From assembly GCA_964035575.1 (NCBI GenBank), contig OZ037933.1:248001-312000 (forward strand): a stretch of 64,000 nucleotides of DNA. Direction: 5' to 3'. A program made the position numbers and the translations under genes. Of this stretch, positions 1 through 10,020 are shown piece by piece. The DNA comes from Rhynchopus sp. YZ270_cl-10. Taxonomy: Eukaryota > Euglenozoa > Diplonemea > Diplonemida > Diplonemidae. Position 1 is the stretch's first letter; the number at the start of each line of letters is the position of its first letter. Under the pieces are notes generated by a model. It was not told the origin of the DNA, searched no databases, and saw nothing but the letters and a program-made list of their open reading frames with translations.

Positions 1-871
1 TATACCACGCCTCTGTCCCAAACTCCCAGCAAAGATACTCCACCAAATCCTCCGTTCCATGTGAATACCCCAACCAGCTTCGGGCGGACATATACACCCA
101 CACCTTCGCGGCAAGGTATTGATCGCCTGCGACAATCAGCAACCCCGAAACGATGCCCCATATTATCGTTGCCGACAGCCCTACCATGACAAAGTCGCGA
201 ACCCCTCTGTGTCGTGACTTATTCACCAAAGACAGCAATACCACAGGGAACGCCACTGTTTCGAAGGAACGCGAGCCAAACACAAGGTCCCTTTGAGATT
301 TCGGCGCACCAGACCCGCGAGCTCCAGACCCCTCACCTATCGGAACCGGACCCTCCTTTTGCGGAACCGCTGAGTGCTCATCCGCTAACTCCCTCATATC
401 GCGACACCACTCTGACACGCGAGCATGGTGTTTTACAGAGGAACGGCTATACAGTATGCCCCTCTTTGCGAGCACATAGTACCGTAGTATGGGGATGTAC
501 GCGATGAACCGTTCGAGCAGGGTGTGGTTGGGGGAGATGAGAACGTGTTTGCGTAGAGCTTCTTCGAAGTGTACAAGAGGGATTTTTGCTTTGGTTGGTC
601 GAGGTGCCATATCAGAACGGCTGAGCCCAGATTGAAGTCCGCGTTTTATCACAGCAAGGCGGGCAAAACGACTCTTCGGCTTGCCATAATCCGCGTAAAT
701 CGGTTCGTGAATCTTTGTCAAAAACCCGCGGCAGTCGGCCGCCCAGACGACATTCTTCCCTCCCCACATCCGGTCCACCCCCATCGACTCCCACACTGTC
801 TCCCCTTTATAACTCCCACTCTTTTTAATACCGCCCCGCATTGCCCGCAACGTCTCGCGGTATTTATCCAT
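1..871 (-). CDS. Partial membrane protein of unknown function
   Basis: A reading frame on the minus strand starts at an ATG at 869-871 and stays open to the left edge of the window (290 codons, no stop), so the 3' end lies outside. The protein starts MDKYRETLRAMRGG. Its first 110 residues are basic and hydrophilic. Residues about 155-185 are Pro/Gly/Ser-rich. Two hydrophobic segments follow, one starting FETVAFPVVLLSL and a longer one around VGLSATIIWGIVSGLLIVAG, so the C-terminal part is probably membrane-embedded. No N-terminal signal peptide is evident. Codon use is GC-rich like the other genes here and unlike the AT-rich DNA that follows. I do not recognise the family. Several shorter frames overlap it on both strands; this one is preferred because it is longest and uninterrupted. 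Confidence 0.7.
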   Translation of the reverse strand, partial: MDKYRETLRAMRGGIKKSGSYKGETVWESMGVDRMWGGKNVVWAADCRGFLTKIHEPIYADYGKPKSRFARLAVIKRGLQSGLSRSDMAPRPTKAKIPLVHFEEALRKHVLISPNHTLLERFIAYIPILRYYVLAKRGILYSRSSVKHHARVSEWCRDMRELADEHSAVPQKEGPVPIGEGSGARGSGAPKSQRDLVFGSRSFETVAFPVVLLSLVNKSRHRGVRDFVMVGLSATIIWGIVSGLLIVAGDQYLAAKVWVYMSARSWLGYSHGTEDLVEYLCWEFGTEAWY

Positions 872-1229
872 TTTGGATAAAAGGGAGTAAGTGGGGGACC
901 CTGTAGGGTAGATCAATGTGGAGATGTGGGAGGAGGAGAGATTTTTTGATTGACTTTGAAACCATGGATACGAACCTGTTGGTACCGGGAATTTACCGGG
1001 GGTATTTTTTCGGTTGTCATTACCGGGTATTTTCTGTGGCATGACCGAATGAAAAATTCCGGTAATTTGGGCCTCTTAAAATAAACCCTGTGAATAAGAA
1101 AAATAGGAGGAACTATTTTTGAAGCTTTTTTGTCGTACTGCCAAGAAAGGATAAGGGGGCTGAGGGGGGGGAAAGGGGATGGACGGCTGTTTGTGCTCGA
1201 TGCATAGTAGTAGAAGAGAGGGAAAAAAA

Positions 1230-1302
1230 ACTGTAGTTATTAGTGCAGGCATCTCCGACTGGCCCACTACATGCCGGCCATCCGGATGAAAGCACGATGT
1301 AC
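1230..1302 (+). repeat. Dispersed repeat family F
   Basis: About 70 bp containing GTAGTTATTAGTGCAGGCA and CCGGCCATCCGGATGAAAGC. Closely similar copies lie at 7538-7605 and 56405-56477, and a weaker one at 63930-64000. All read in the same direction. In transcript sense the copy ends in a TAACTACAG-like sequence followed by a T-rich tract. Confidence 0.75.
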
Positions 1303-1917
1303 ATTACCTTGCCTGCAACAGTTAGAAAAAAAAAGACTGGAACTGAAACATTGGCGGGTGGAAAAACAAACAAGAAAAAAAACAACCTGTGCGGTAAATT
1401 TTTTTAGTTTTTTATTTGATTCCAGTAGTTCACCTAGAAGAGAGGGTATTGGGATGCACAACAGACCAAAGCCTTACATCCAGAAGCAAAAAAAAAGGAA
1501 GGGGAAAAGGGAAAAGCTACATTGTGGATGATGGTTGTTTATTTTTTTTTCCTTCTTCCAAGAAACACACCACAATTGTGATATAAAAAAAAGTGAAAAG
1601 GAAGAAGAAAAAAAAAAAGAGACATCGGTGTGCGCAACAAACAGTGCCCATAGGCGGGTTTTGTGGGAGGGCGGCAGGTGGCAAAAAGGGAAAGAGGCAA
1701 TTAGAGGGTGAGGGAGGGGGGGAGGAACTCTGGTCTCGAGGTTCCCTGGTGGGGATCCTGGAGTTTGAGGGGCCCCCTCCTCTGACTTTTTTTTTTTCTC
1801 TTTTTTTTTGAATTTTTTTTTCTTTCTGATGGATCTAGGAGGAAAATAGTCCCCACGAGAGGGGACATAGCTTTTACGAAGAATAGGGAAGGAGGAAGTA
1901 AGCGAGAAGAGAGAAAC

Positions 1918-1962
1918 ATTGTTTCATATACATTCTTTTTCTAATGAAAAGAAGGTACAGAT
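1918..1962 (+). repeat. Dispersed repeat family G
   Basis: A 45-bp sequence with TTTCATATACATTCTTTT followed by a short A-rich inverted match (TTCTTTT.. / ..AAAAGAA). Related copies are at 5578-5625, 25812-25862 and 55742-55785, all in the same orientation. Confidence 0.65.
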
Positions 1963-3278
1963 GAACAAAAAAAAAAGGAAAAAAAGAACCCCAACACACA
2001 CAACACACAAACAATAAGCAAACTCTGGAGTCCGAATTTTTTGTTCAAGCACAGACACATAAAACTAAACATACCATTATACCAACTGATCTGTCCTTAC
2101 TACTCTACTCTACTATGTCTTTTTTTTGATAAATTGATAAATTGATGACGTGTAGACACCTCGCTTTTTTCTCGTGTGAACTCCACGCTGCCTTTCCTCG
2201 CCTATCTCTCGTTTCGTGGATACCGCTACTACGTCCTACTCCCGCCTCCACTCGTCAGGTAACGAACGGGGATCATTGGATGCCCAGGGTAATTAGGCCC
2301 GGGTGAGATAGGTTTGGTCAGGCATTATCCCTGCGTCAGAGTTTTTTTGTTGACCGCCAGCGTAAAGACAGATCTATCGTTGGTTCTAAATATGTTTAGT
2401 TTCCAATATCACTTTGTGTATGCAAAAAAAAGTGCTTTAAAAAAGGCGGGTGAGTTCCAAATGCAGAAAACGAGTGGCTTTTTTATTTTTTTGTGAAAAT
2501 CGCCACTTTGGTTTAATAACAGAAACAGCCAGATTGCTTTTTTTGGTGTTGCATAGAGGGGGAAAAGGTAAACTTGGAATTGATATCACTCCAAGGAAGC
2601 TTGGCACAGTGTGTGGCGGAACACGTCACACAACGGGTGGTGCAGTAAAAGAAAAAAGAAAAAAGAAAACAGAAAAAGAAAACATGTCAGAGGAATGTGC
2701 CTCTCGTGCACACACATCATTAAAAAAAAGGGGAAGGGGAAAATAACATAATTATGGGGGGGGAAAAAAAAAGTGAAAACCAGATATTATGAGGGTGGAA
2801 AGGGGTTTAAAAAATCTTCTTTTTGGTTTTGGTTATTTATTGATTGATTGCCCGAAGTTTCTTTTTCTTCTTCTTCCACAGGGAAGAAGCTAAAGAAAGA
2901 AGGGTCGGGAAATAAGTAAGACACAAAAGAAAAAGGGGAGTGGGGAGCAACGTGTAACTCACCAACTTTGGTGGCTAGGCACATTTTTTTTTTAAAGTTT
3001 GCTGGAAAAAATACTGTACCGTTTATTGCAATTTTAGTGCAGAATTTTGCATTCGCGCAACAGGACTATTTAAACTTGGAAGAAAATCTCTCGGTTATAC
3101 TTTTGTCGACTTTTTCCCGCTCTTTTTTTGACCACACAAGGTAACACCGGAAGAATCGCTAACATTACCTCTGTAGATATTTGTTTTGGTAGTTTCGACA
3201 ATCACCCTGTCCGAGGACGGGTTCTGTCCACAAAGTCGCCCGAAGGCTAATGAATTTCAAAGGTATGTTTTTTCCTTT

Positions 3279-3330
3279 TTTGAAAACTTGGTTGTATTAG
3301 TGTAGCCACCCTAGAGTGTGCCCCACTATG
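3279..3330 (+). repeat. Dispersed repeat family C
   Basis: The consensus starts GAAAACTTGGTTGTATTAGT and continues GTAGCCACCCTAGAGTGTG..CCACTAT. Copies: 3279-3330, 14768-14830, 15512-15566, 26055-26105 and 48158-48208, plus a diverged one at 28482-28545. All have one orientation. The AGTG..CCACT ends can pair. Copies lie about 80-230 bp beyond the stop codons of the phosphatase, IFT80 and PDZ genes, and one lies inside an intron of the R3H gene. Confidence 0.8.
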
Positions 3331-3543
3331 TTTATTTCTTGAAAACTTCGAAACATCACGCATGGCAGCAGAAGACATCCACACCACGCCTTTCTTCTGC
3401 TGTAAGTGCAGCCAATGGACACATGCGCACATAACTTAGGACATATTCTGCACAAGAATCGCCCCGTAGTAGCTATCAAAATAAGGAAAATACTCCACCC
3501 TGACCATTTGTGTGCTAAGTGCTGCAACACAAACTGGAGCTGG

Positions 3544-3574
<31 letters not shown>

Positions 3575-3782
3575 GACTTGAAATACAAAGCCCTCTTTGT
3601 TGACAGTAAGGGAATCATCAAACAGTCGGGGCGACCTGGGGGAAATGAGGAAATAAAGGCATTAGATTTATGGGGGAAAACAGCAAAAAAAATAAAAGGG
3701 GGTGTGGCAGGGTGTTGAAAAAGCCTCTCTCTGCAGCTCTGCTGTGCAAGCAGGCAGGCGTAGACGGAGTGCTTCCACCTTC

Positions 3783-4811
3783 TCACGCCAACATAACGGA
3801 TAGCATCATCACAACCAGCGACACGAGCGACACGGCGAGGACGCCAGACGATCCGCAGACCTGTGTGTGTGTTTGTTTGTTTGTTTGTTTGTTTGTTTGT
3901 GTTTTTTTGTATCGGCAACTCACCTGTCTAGGTTCTGGTCCTAGGTATGTGCCATGCAAAAAAGGTGTACCATGATGATCACGTTAACGTGGGATCAAAG
4001 AAACGTCAACCGCCACCACAAAAGGAACGAATCCTTTCAAAAAGGCTAGCTGTCTTTTGCACTGTCACGCGCAGCTAAGTGAAACCAAAAAAAAAGGACT
4101 ACAAAGAGAAGAACAAACGGTGCATTCCGACGTTGTTCTTTCCACACACAATATCACCCTCCGCCGGGATATTACGCAACATGCTACCTACCATTACATG
4201 GTGCACGGTGCACATGGTCACCGTGTAGGCCACTGTTACGATCCACACCCTTTACAAACCACACATACTAACTCTGCATTGCACCCCTGCGGCACCGGGT
4301 GCGACATCCACGTCACGACTGCGCTGGGGAGACCAAGGCCACGGATGCACTCCTTGTGGAAGGCTGTCTTGGTGTCACGGACGCACTGCGTCACCTTTGC
4401 CTTGTCGCAGGGGTTCTCCTCTGTGCTGCGGGACGCGTAGAGGTCGACTGTGTGCTCAAAGGAGCACTGCATGAGACGCGCGTAGCACTGCTCCATGCAC
4501 TCACAGTCCTCCGCACAGCGTTCGATGCGTGGCCCCGAGCAGGTCCGGTTCGCCCACTCCCCGCCACTGCACTCACAGTACGCAGCATCGCAGTCAGCAT
4601 ACCCCTGCACGCCCTCCACCGACGCAAACCTCGTCTCCATCTGGCTCTGACACGCCACCGCCGCAGCCACGTCCTCATCGCGCGCCTTGTCGCCGCACTT
4701 CTCAAGCGCAGTGACCCACAAATCACGTTTGTTACGCTCATCAAGCATTCCAAGGGCGGAGGTGCTCACGAAGAGCGACACAGTGGTGAAGGCGAGGAGG
4801 GTGGTGTGCAT
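3783..4811 (-). CDS. Secreted Cys-rich protein with C-terminal anchor (2 exons)
   Basis: Exon 1 is 4269-4811 and exon 2 is 3783-3860; the 408-bp intron has donor GTATGT and an acceptor ending CACACAG, and the reading phase is kept (0). The product is 206 aa. It starts MHTTLLAFTTVSLFVSTSA, a good signal peptide. About 20 cysteines fill residues 35-180, including CECSGGEW and CAEDCECMEQC clusters, with N-glycosylation sequons. Exon 2 adds 25 residues, almost all hydrophobic after CGSSG, ending at the stop. A hydrophobic tail right after a small-residue stretch fits a GPI-anchor signal or a single membrane span. The unspliced frame would end ten residues after the donor with a Cys-rich tail, which is less likely. 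Family unknown; a surface protein is inferred. A family A stem-loop lies about 70 bp upstream of the start. Confidence 0.72.
3866..3902. repeat. (GTTT)n microsatellite
   Basis: About seven tandem GTTT units next to a short GT run, inside the intron of the Cys-rich gene just upstream (in transcript sense) of its 3' splice site. On the transcribed strand this gives an AC/AAAC-rich tract rather than a pyrimidine tract. Confidence 0.9.
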
Positions 4812-4879
4812 TGTTGTGTTTCGGTTGTTGTTTTTTTTTCTAGGTGGTATTATGAGGTGTGTGTGAAAAGAAAAGGTTA

Positions 4880-4916
4880 TAAAGATGGCCCTAAGACTCT
4901 CATGATTAGTCTTTAA
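4880..4916 (+). repeat. Family A stem-loop upstream of the Cys-rich gene
   Basis: A diverged copy of the family A repeat (CCTAAGACTCTCATGATTAG core). In transcript sense it is followed by TTATAAC, a CTTTTCTTTTC tract and a CCTAG before the start codon at 4811, so it may mark the trans-splice acceptor region of that gene. Confidence 0.55.
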
Positions 4917-5751
4917 GTTGGCTTAAAATCCAACATCCCTCTCGTGAACAGTGTATCTTACACAAAATCAGCTACAATCCACGCGGGAAAGGTGCCTTAC
5001 GGCGTCCAGTAGGATAACAATGGTAACTCTTCAGTGCTAATACCTGTCCGAAAAAAACTCCACTCAGATTCAAAGAAAGCTGGTAAGATGAATGTGCCTC
5101 ATATGCACATCTAAAGCCAAAAAATCCAAAGAAAAGACGGGGGCGTCCATATAGCTTTGTATTTGGGGAGTTGGTTTCGAACTGCCGGGGTAATGACAGT
5201 AGAATTTTTGCTGTTTGGGCTAGGATGCTCAGAGGGGGGAGGGACATCACAGCACAGTTTGCGTCCACTTCGGAAGAAGGGACGAAAAACATAGAACATA
5301 TAGTATTGTCAGCACATAGGAAGCACACATAACGCAGCCGGGCTTGGGTTCTCATCTTCTTGAACACCAAGAGTATTCCTTCACAGAGTCTCAGGAATGT
5401 GGAGAACATACAATATCTCTCTTGCGACAGTATGTACCAAAGGGAAAAAATTTTGCTGACCTGTTACAACTGGTGTTTGCTGCAGCGGCTCACCCACCCC
5501 ACACCCCCCCGCATACTCCTCGCTAATTGCTTTTGATGCTTCTGACGCACGTCAAGAGAGAACCTGGTGATGAATAGTTAATTCATATACATTCTTTTCT
5601 TAGCGAAACAAAAAGAATGCAAAGAGGGTGCAAAAAAAACCCTTTCTTTTATGAATAGTGCAAAACAAAACGCCTCTGAGATGGGGAAAAAAAAAACGTC
5701 TCAACCGTTCATCGATGTACCAACCTAAAAAAGCCCCCTCAATCAGGAGCC

Positions 5752-6570
5752 TTACGAACCCACCAGTACACCCTGCCCTGCGGCAACAAATCCATCCACC
5801 CCTGGTTGGGCCATTTGCGACCGCAGTGTTGACGCTGCAATGTGTTCCTCTCTGACGTGCACACCCCGGAACATCGCCTGGATCGCCGTCGCCGCCCGCC
5901 GTTCCATCGCGCTCCGCTCTCTCTTAAGGGAATGCTGCAGGTCACCACACTTCGTTCGCTCGATAAACGAGGTGGTTTCCAAGACCTTCAGCTGTTTTCT
6001 CTCTCTCTCTGCCTTTCGTATATTTATTGTCATCACCCCGGTAGACGGCGGGATTACCCTTGGCGCGCTCAAATACCCTCCTGGGGGTGCAATATCGGAG
6101 GCAATGGGGATTGGGGTTTCTGCAGGAGGCTCTTCGAAAGGGTCGTTCAGGTATTCTTGGATGGCGCCTCCTGATGGGGTGTCTGGGGGTTGGGGGAGGA
6201 AGACCTCGGCGGATGGGGGTAGGGTGACGGCAGTACTGCGCTGCTCACTGCGGAGTCGGGAGAGACGGTACCAACGTTGTATGATGGCTGCTTGGGTTTC
6301 GCAGAGGGACATCCTCCAAAGCAGGCCTTCTGTAAAGGCGTTCATGATGCGGGTCTGGTATTCCGCCTCCAACGCCTGCAGGGAAGCCTGCCGGTGCTCC
6401 CGCAGGCGCCGCTTCTGCTTCTTCGCGGCGCAACACCGCCAGGCGCTTTGTACCCGCATGACGTACTTCCGAAGATACCACTTCTTGAGACGGTTGTTCG
6501 CTGTGATCCGCTTTGCGGAGAACACCCTCCAAGCGCATTGTACTGTCCGAGCTGCAACCTCCTCGTGCAT
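5752..6570 (-). CDS. IQ-motif protein, likely calmodulin-binding
   Basis: A single exon of 272 aa starting MHEEVAARTVQCAWRVFSAK. Four IQ-like motifs are visible: residues about 8-21 (VQCAWRVFSAKR), 39-54 (RVQSAWRCCAAKK), 95-108 (AIIQRWYRLSRLR) and 226-242 (TAIQAMFRGVHVRE). Between the third and fourth lies a Pro-rich linker (about 112-190), then a charged helix. IQ motifs bind calmodulin or myosin/centrin light chains without calcium, so a role in the flagellum or cytoskeleton is plausible. No motor or catalytic domain is present. The start is supported by a family A stem-loop (6594-6635) followed by a long pyrimidine tract that runs up to the ATG on the transcribed strand. Confidence 0.8.
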   Translation of the reverse strand: MHEEVAARTVQCAWRVFSAKRITANNRLKKWYLRKYVMRVQSAWRCCAAKKQKRRLREHRQASLQALEAEYQTRIMNAFTEGLLWRMSLCETQAAIIQRWYRLSRLRSEQRSTAVTLPPSAEVFLPQPPDTPSGGAIQEYLNDPFEEPPAETPIPIASDIAPPGGYLSAPRVIPPSTGVMTINIRKAERERKQLKVLETTSFIERTKCGDLQHSLKRERSAMERRAATAIQAMFRGVHVREEHIAASTLRSQMAQPGVDGFVAAGQGVLVGS

Positions 6571-6593
6571 TTAAAAAAGAGAGAAAAAAGGAG

Positions 6594-6722
6594 AAAAGTT
6601 TATAAGATGAACCTAAGCCTCTCGTTGCTTAGTGGGGGGGAAATACAAAAAGCCCTCTCGTGAACAGTGTATCTTTGGTATGACCGGCTTGTACCGGGGG
6701 GGTGGACACCCCAAACAGTGTA
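6594..6722 (+). repeat. Family A and family B repeats in tandem
   Basis: Family A (TAAGATGAACCTAAGCCTCT core, 6594-6635) is followed directly by family B (GCCCTCTCGTGAACAGTGTA core, 6645-6722). Family B ends with a GGGGTGGACACCCC-type hairpin. Both lie 25-150 bp upstream of the IQ-protein start. A second, diverged family A copy is at 6772-6812. Confidence 0.8.
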
Positions 6723-6849
6723 CCTAAAATAATGGGAAAAGAAAAGTTTATAAGATAAACTGCCGGGGGTTTTAGAAGATAATCTTAAGCCTCCTTGTTG
6801 TCACCTTTTGGGATGTGTAAAAGAATTTCATCTGTGTGATTAAGTTTGT

Positions 6850-6882
6850 GGAGGGGAAGGGAGGGGAGGGGAGGGGAGGGGA
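6850..6882. repeat. (GGGGA)n short tandem repeat
   Basis: Five to six GGGGA-type units, followed within 60 bp by a run of about 30 T (6914-6944). Confidence 0.85.
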
Positions 6883-6911
6883 GATAGGCGGTAGGCGAGG
6901 AGAGAAAAAAT

Positions 6912-6945
<34 letters not shown>

Positions 6946-7234
6946 TGCTTCTATTTCTTTTGTATCAACACACCACCCTGTCCGACGTACACACAACTTC
7001 TTATTTTTTGAAGTTTTGTTTTGTTTTGTTTGTTACTTCACAAAAATGTGGTACCCCCCCACACCAACCACAAGAGGCGGGCGCTGCACACGAGAAGCGC
7101 CTAATGGATCAGTATGCAAAATATCAGTGCACACAGTGTAACCCGGAACGGCTAACGATTTTTTTTTTCTGTTGGTAAAACATGATGAACACACCCTAAA
7201 CTCTAGAAAGAAGAAAAAAAAAAACTACATTTTT

Positions 7235-7305
7235 GATAAATTGTTTGGAGTAGTGTAGTTGCCTTGGTTGTGTTGCCACAGTTGTGCAATTTCCACTGTC
7301 ATTTT
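7235..7305 (+). repeat. Dispersed repeat family D
   Basis: The consensus starts GATAAATTGTTTGGAGTAGT, then GTAGTTGCC..GTGTTGCCACAGTT..CTCCACTGT. Copies: 7235-7305, 13571-13637, 15342-15413, 18450-18500, 23785-23835, 48302-48362 and 55810-55876, all same-sense. GGAG near one end and CTCC near the other can pair, as can AGTG and CACT, giving a stem-loop related in plan to family C. Confidence 0.8.
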
Positions 7306-7754
7306 TTTGTTGTTGTATTTGCGAAGATCATCGCGAAGATGCATCCTGCTGTACTGTCTATATTGATGCCAGAGTGACACCAAACACTCGAGGTATGTTA
7401 TCTGTACACAGAGTCGCCCGAAAGGCTATGGTTTTGAGTAGGTTGCAGAAATCATCTCTCATGACTTCTGATTCGGCTACAGAGTTGGCTAGCCGAAAAT
7501 AAAAAGGCTGATATTTAGTTATCATTGCCAAACAAAACAAACTGTAGTTATTAATGCAGGCAACCTCCGACTGACCCACTGTACGATGCCAGCCATCCGG
7601 AAGAACAAAATACCCTGCGGTCCTACAACAGAAGATGTAAAAGGAAACCTAATGGCTTGCCCATACCGTAAGAGAACGAGGGCGGTACACAACCGCTCAG
7701 AGAAATAAAGGGACATAATCCACAACAAAACAAAACGAAACAGAAAAAAGAAGT

Positions 7755-7862
7755 TGAAAAAGTGCAAAACGGCTCACCGTGCATTGGTGGACGCAAGGGG
7801 AACTGGTTCTCCGGGGGTTATCGAACCTCGGAGAGCACGTTATAGGCATGCGTACAGCCGGT
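7755..7862 (+). repeat. Dispersed repeat family E
   Basis: The consensus has GTGCAAAACGCCTC..GACGCAGGCACTG, then a strong hairpin around GGGTTATCGAACCC. Copies: 7755-7862, 14015-14080, 18122-18235, 27596-27650, 28262-28350, 39064-39140 and 56355-56400. The hairpin loop recalls a tRNA T-arm, but the rest does not fold as a tRNA. Confidence 0.7.
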
Positions 7863-8622
7863 CATCGGCGGATGCAAACAACGACAACAAGAAAGAAATA
7901 AAACATGCTGGGGAAAAGAAACGCAATCCGGGGCACACAAAGTAGATACGGAAAAGAACACCTTTTTTTTTCACATATTTTTCCCCCCAAATTGTTGGGT
8001 TCTAACAAAAACAAAACACATGGATCCCGTTGCGCGAAAGAAAGGCATGATAAGGGAAACACACAAAAGAAAAATATCCTAAGCCTCTCGTGCTTAGCCA
8101 CCTTTTAAAATAAGATAAAACGACACAACAAAAAGAAAAAAAGTTGGGAAGGCGATCTTCTAAGCTACTGCTTTTGGTCACCTGAAAAAAAAATGAAAAA
8201 ATTGAAAGAAACGAGTTGTGACTCGCTTTTTTTGTCATAATATTTAGCTACGTTTCCTCCCCCTCTTTTTTTCCATTTTTCACACCTATGCGGATCCACA
8301 CTGGGTCATGAAGCGGACAGAAAGCCCGGAAATCTGATTTCGGAACAAACCAGGGCTTATAAGGGCATGGCAAGTGTTTTTTTTGTTTCGCGTCCCCCAC
8401 TCCATCCCAAATCTGTACGCACGCACGCAAAAAAAAACTAGCTAGTAAAAAAAACTACTAGCCTTGTTCGGGAAAAACCCCGCCCCCAAACTTCAACAGT
8501 AACAATATCATGTGAAGGAAAACGCTGGCATTTGCATTTTTGAGCCAATCCCAGGAAGTGGTGGGGTCATTTTGCAGAAATGGCCAAGTTGTTGACCTAT
8601 AGAAAAAATTCACTGTACAATA

Positions 8623-8845
8623 CACTGTACACACTGTACACACTGTACACACTGTACAGTACAGTACAGTACAGTACAGTACAGTACAGTACAGTACAGT
8701 ACAGTACAGTACAGTACAGTACAGTACAGTACAGTACAGTACAGTACAGTACAGTACAGTACAGTACAGTACAGTACAGTACAGTACAGTACAGTACAGT
8801 ACAGTACAGTACAGTACAGTACAGTACAGTACAGTACAGTACAGT
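8623..8845. repeat. (ACAGT)38 array preceded by 9-bp repeats
   Basis: 38 perfect tandem copies of ACAGT occupy 8656-8845, preceded by about 3.7 copies of the 9-mer CACTGTACA (8623-8655) that shares CTGTACA with the array. Both strands stay open because the 15-nt coding period has no stop, so the long frames here are artefacts. Confidence 0.97.
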
Positions 8846-9651
8846 CTGTAGGGGTTGAAAAAAAATTTTCCCCGAGAAAACCACTTTTTTGGGATAATTC
8901 AGCGCATTAGAAAATTTTGCGACCCCGCTCGGTTAGAACCGTGACTCTGTGTGACCCTTACCACCGTGAGAGTAAACACCAAAAAACGGGAAAAATAAAA
9001 ATAAAAAGGGGTACCCCCTCCAGATTCCCCGTGGTTCGCCCGTATGTCTCCCGCGGTTGTACCGCGTACAACGGTTCACACCATCTCAGAGGAGAAAAAA
9101 TAAAGTCACGTATTTCCAGAAATACCCCCCACGTACGCGTACTGATACGTAACAGTACGTATTGTCGAACGCTGGTGACGGGTCAATGTACAGTGAAAAG
9201 TGATTTTTTGTGAATTTTTGTGGTCCAGGGTTTTTTTTTTTTTGTGTTTTTTGCGGCGCACCCCCCGTCGCCACCCCATTTTTGTTTGCGGTCGGGCACC
9301 GACCACGCCACCAAGTCGAGTACCTCTAGAGGTAACCCTAAACTAGTTTTTTTTTCGGACTAGTTTTTTTTTCCCAATTCTCAAAAATCTGTACGCACGC
9401 AGGACGCGAAACAATAGAAATACTTGCCATGCCCTAAGGGGTTTTTGCTTTGAGGAACAAATTATCGACAGAAACAATCAAAAAATTGACTTGAAATACA
9501 AAAGCCCTCTCGTGTACCTTTTGGTGCATGACCGGTGTACTGTGGGGTGGACACCCAAAAGAAAAATCTTGAAAGTAGTGAACAAGATTCACCGAAAGAC
9601 CACCTCTGTTTGGGGACGCGCACATTCCCGCACAAGCATCTGTCGAAAAAA

Positions 9652-9995
9652 AGATCGGGTATTTTGTTTGCGCGCTCAAAGCCGAAGAACAAAAAGGTGG
9701 GGAAATAGAAACTTGTGGTGAAACACACACCTCGACCTGTTTGGTGAGGAGTGGCTCTGCAGCGCGGTTCGTCCCTAGAACCGCAAAGTGTGTTCAAAGT
9801 GCGTTGTTTCTATTTCCTCCTTCATTTCATGAGGTGACAGAAAAAAAAAAAAAGTGTTAAACTGAAGTATGGTTGTTAATTGAGTACTCAAAGAAACAAG
9901 CAACGCTTCTGTCTTTTTTCAATCCGTTTTGTGTATTGCCCTGCAAGCGCTACGTCCAATCTTTTCTAGAATTGACAACAAGTTGTTTTATCAAA
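9652..9995 (+). repeat. Dispersed repeat family H (about 340 bp)
   Basis: It begins with a segment containing GTGCGCTCAAAGCCG, then GTGTTAAACTGAAGTA, TTGAGTACTCAAAG and CAACAAGTTGTTTTATC. Related copies are at 39199-39398 and, shortened, at 42424-42585 inside the intron of the subtilase gene. It contains two small palindromes (TTGAGTACTCAA and ACAACAAGTTGT). Confidence 0.75.
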
Positions 9996-10020
9996 AAAAA
10001 AAAAAAATCCCCCTCCTGAG

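Larger units (their letters stand above)
872..3782. other. Gene-free stretch with dispersed repeats
   Basis: No coding frame of convincing length or composition is seen on either strand. The stretch is rich in A/T and purine runs. It holds short dispersed repeats: a family F copy at 1230-1302, a family G copy at 1918-1962, a family I copy at 2693-2725, a family C copy at 3279-3330, and a 125-bp patch around 2195-2320 that resembles 56140-56300 (shared CGTCAACGAACGGG-like core). A 28-base A run lies at about 3546-3574. Confidence 0.6.
6883..10020. other. Gene-free stretch, repeats only
   Basis: No convincing gene. It contains family D (7235-7305), F (7538-7605), E (7755-7862), A (8078-8108), B (9486-9560) and H (9652-9995) repeats and a pentanucleotide array. 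Open frames here are short, low in complexity or made of repeats. Confidence 0.6.

Noticed and set aside
8580-8884. Two 92-95-residue frames of YSTVQ and YCTVL repeats
   Set aside because: Translation of the (ACAGT)n array on both strands.
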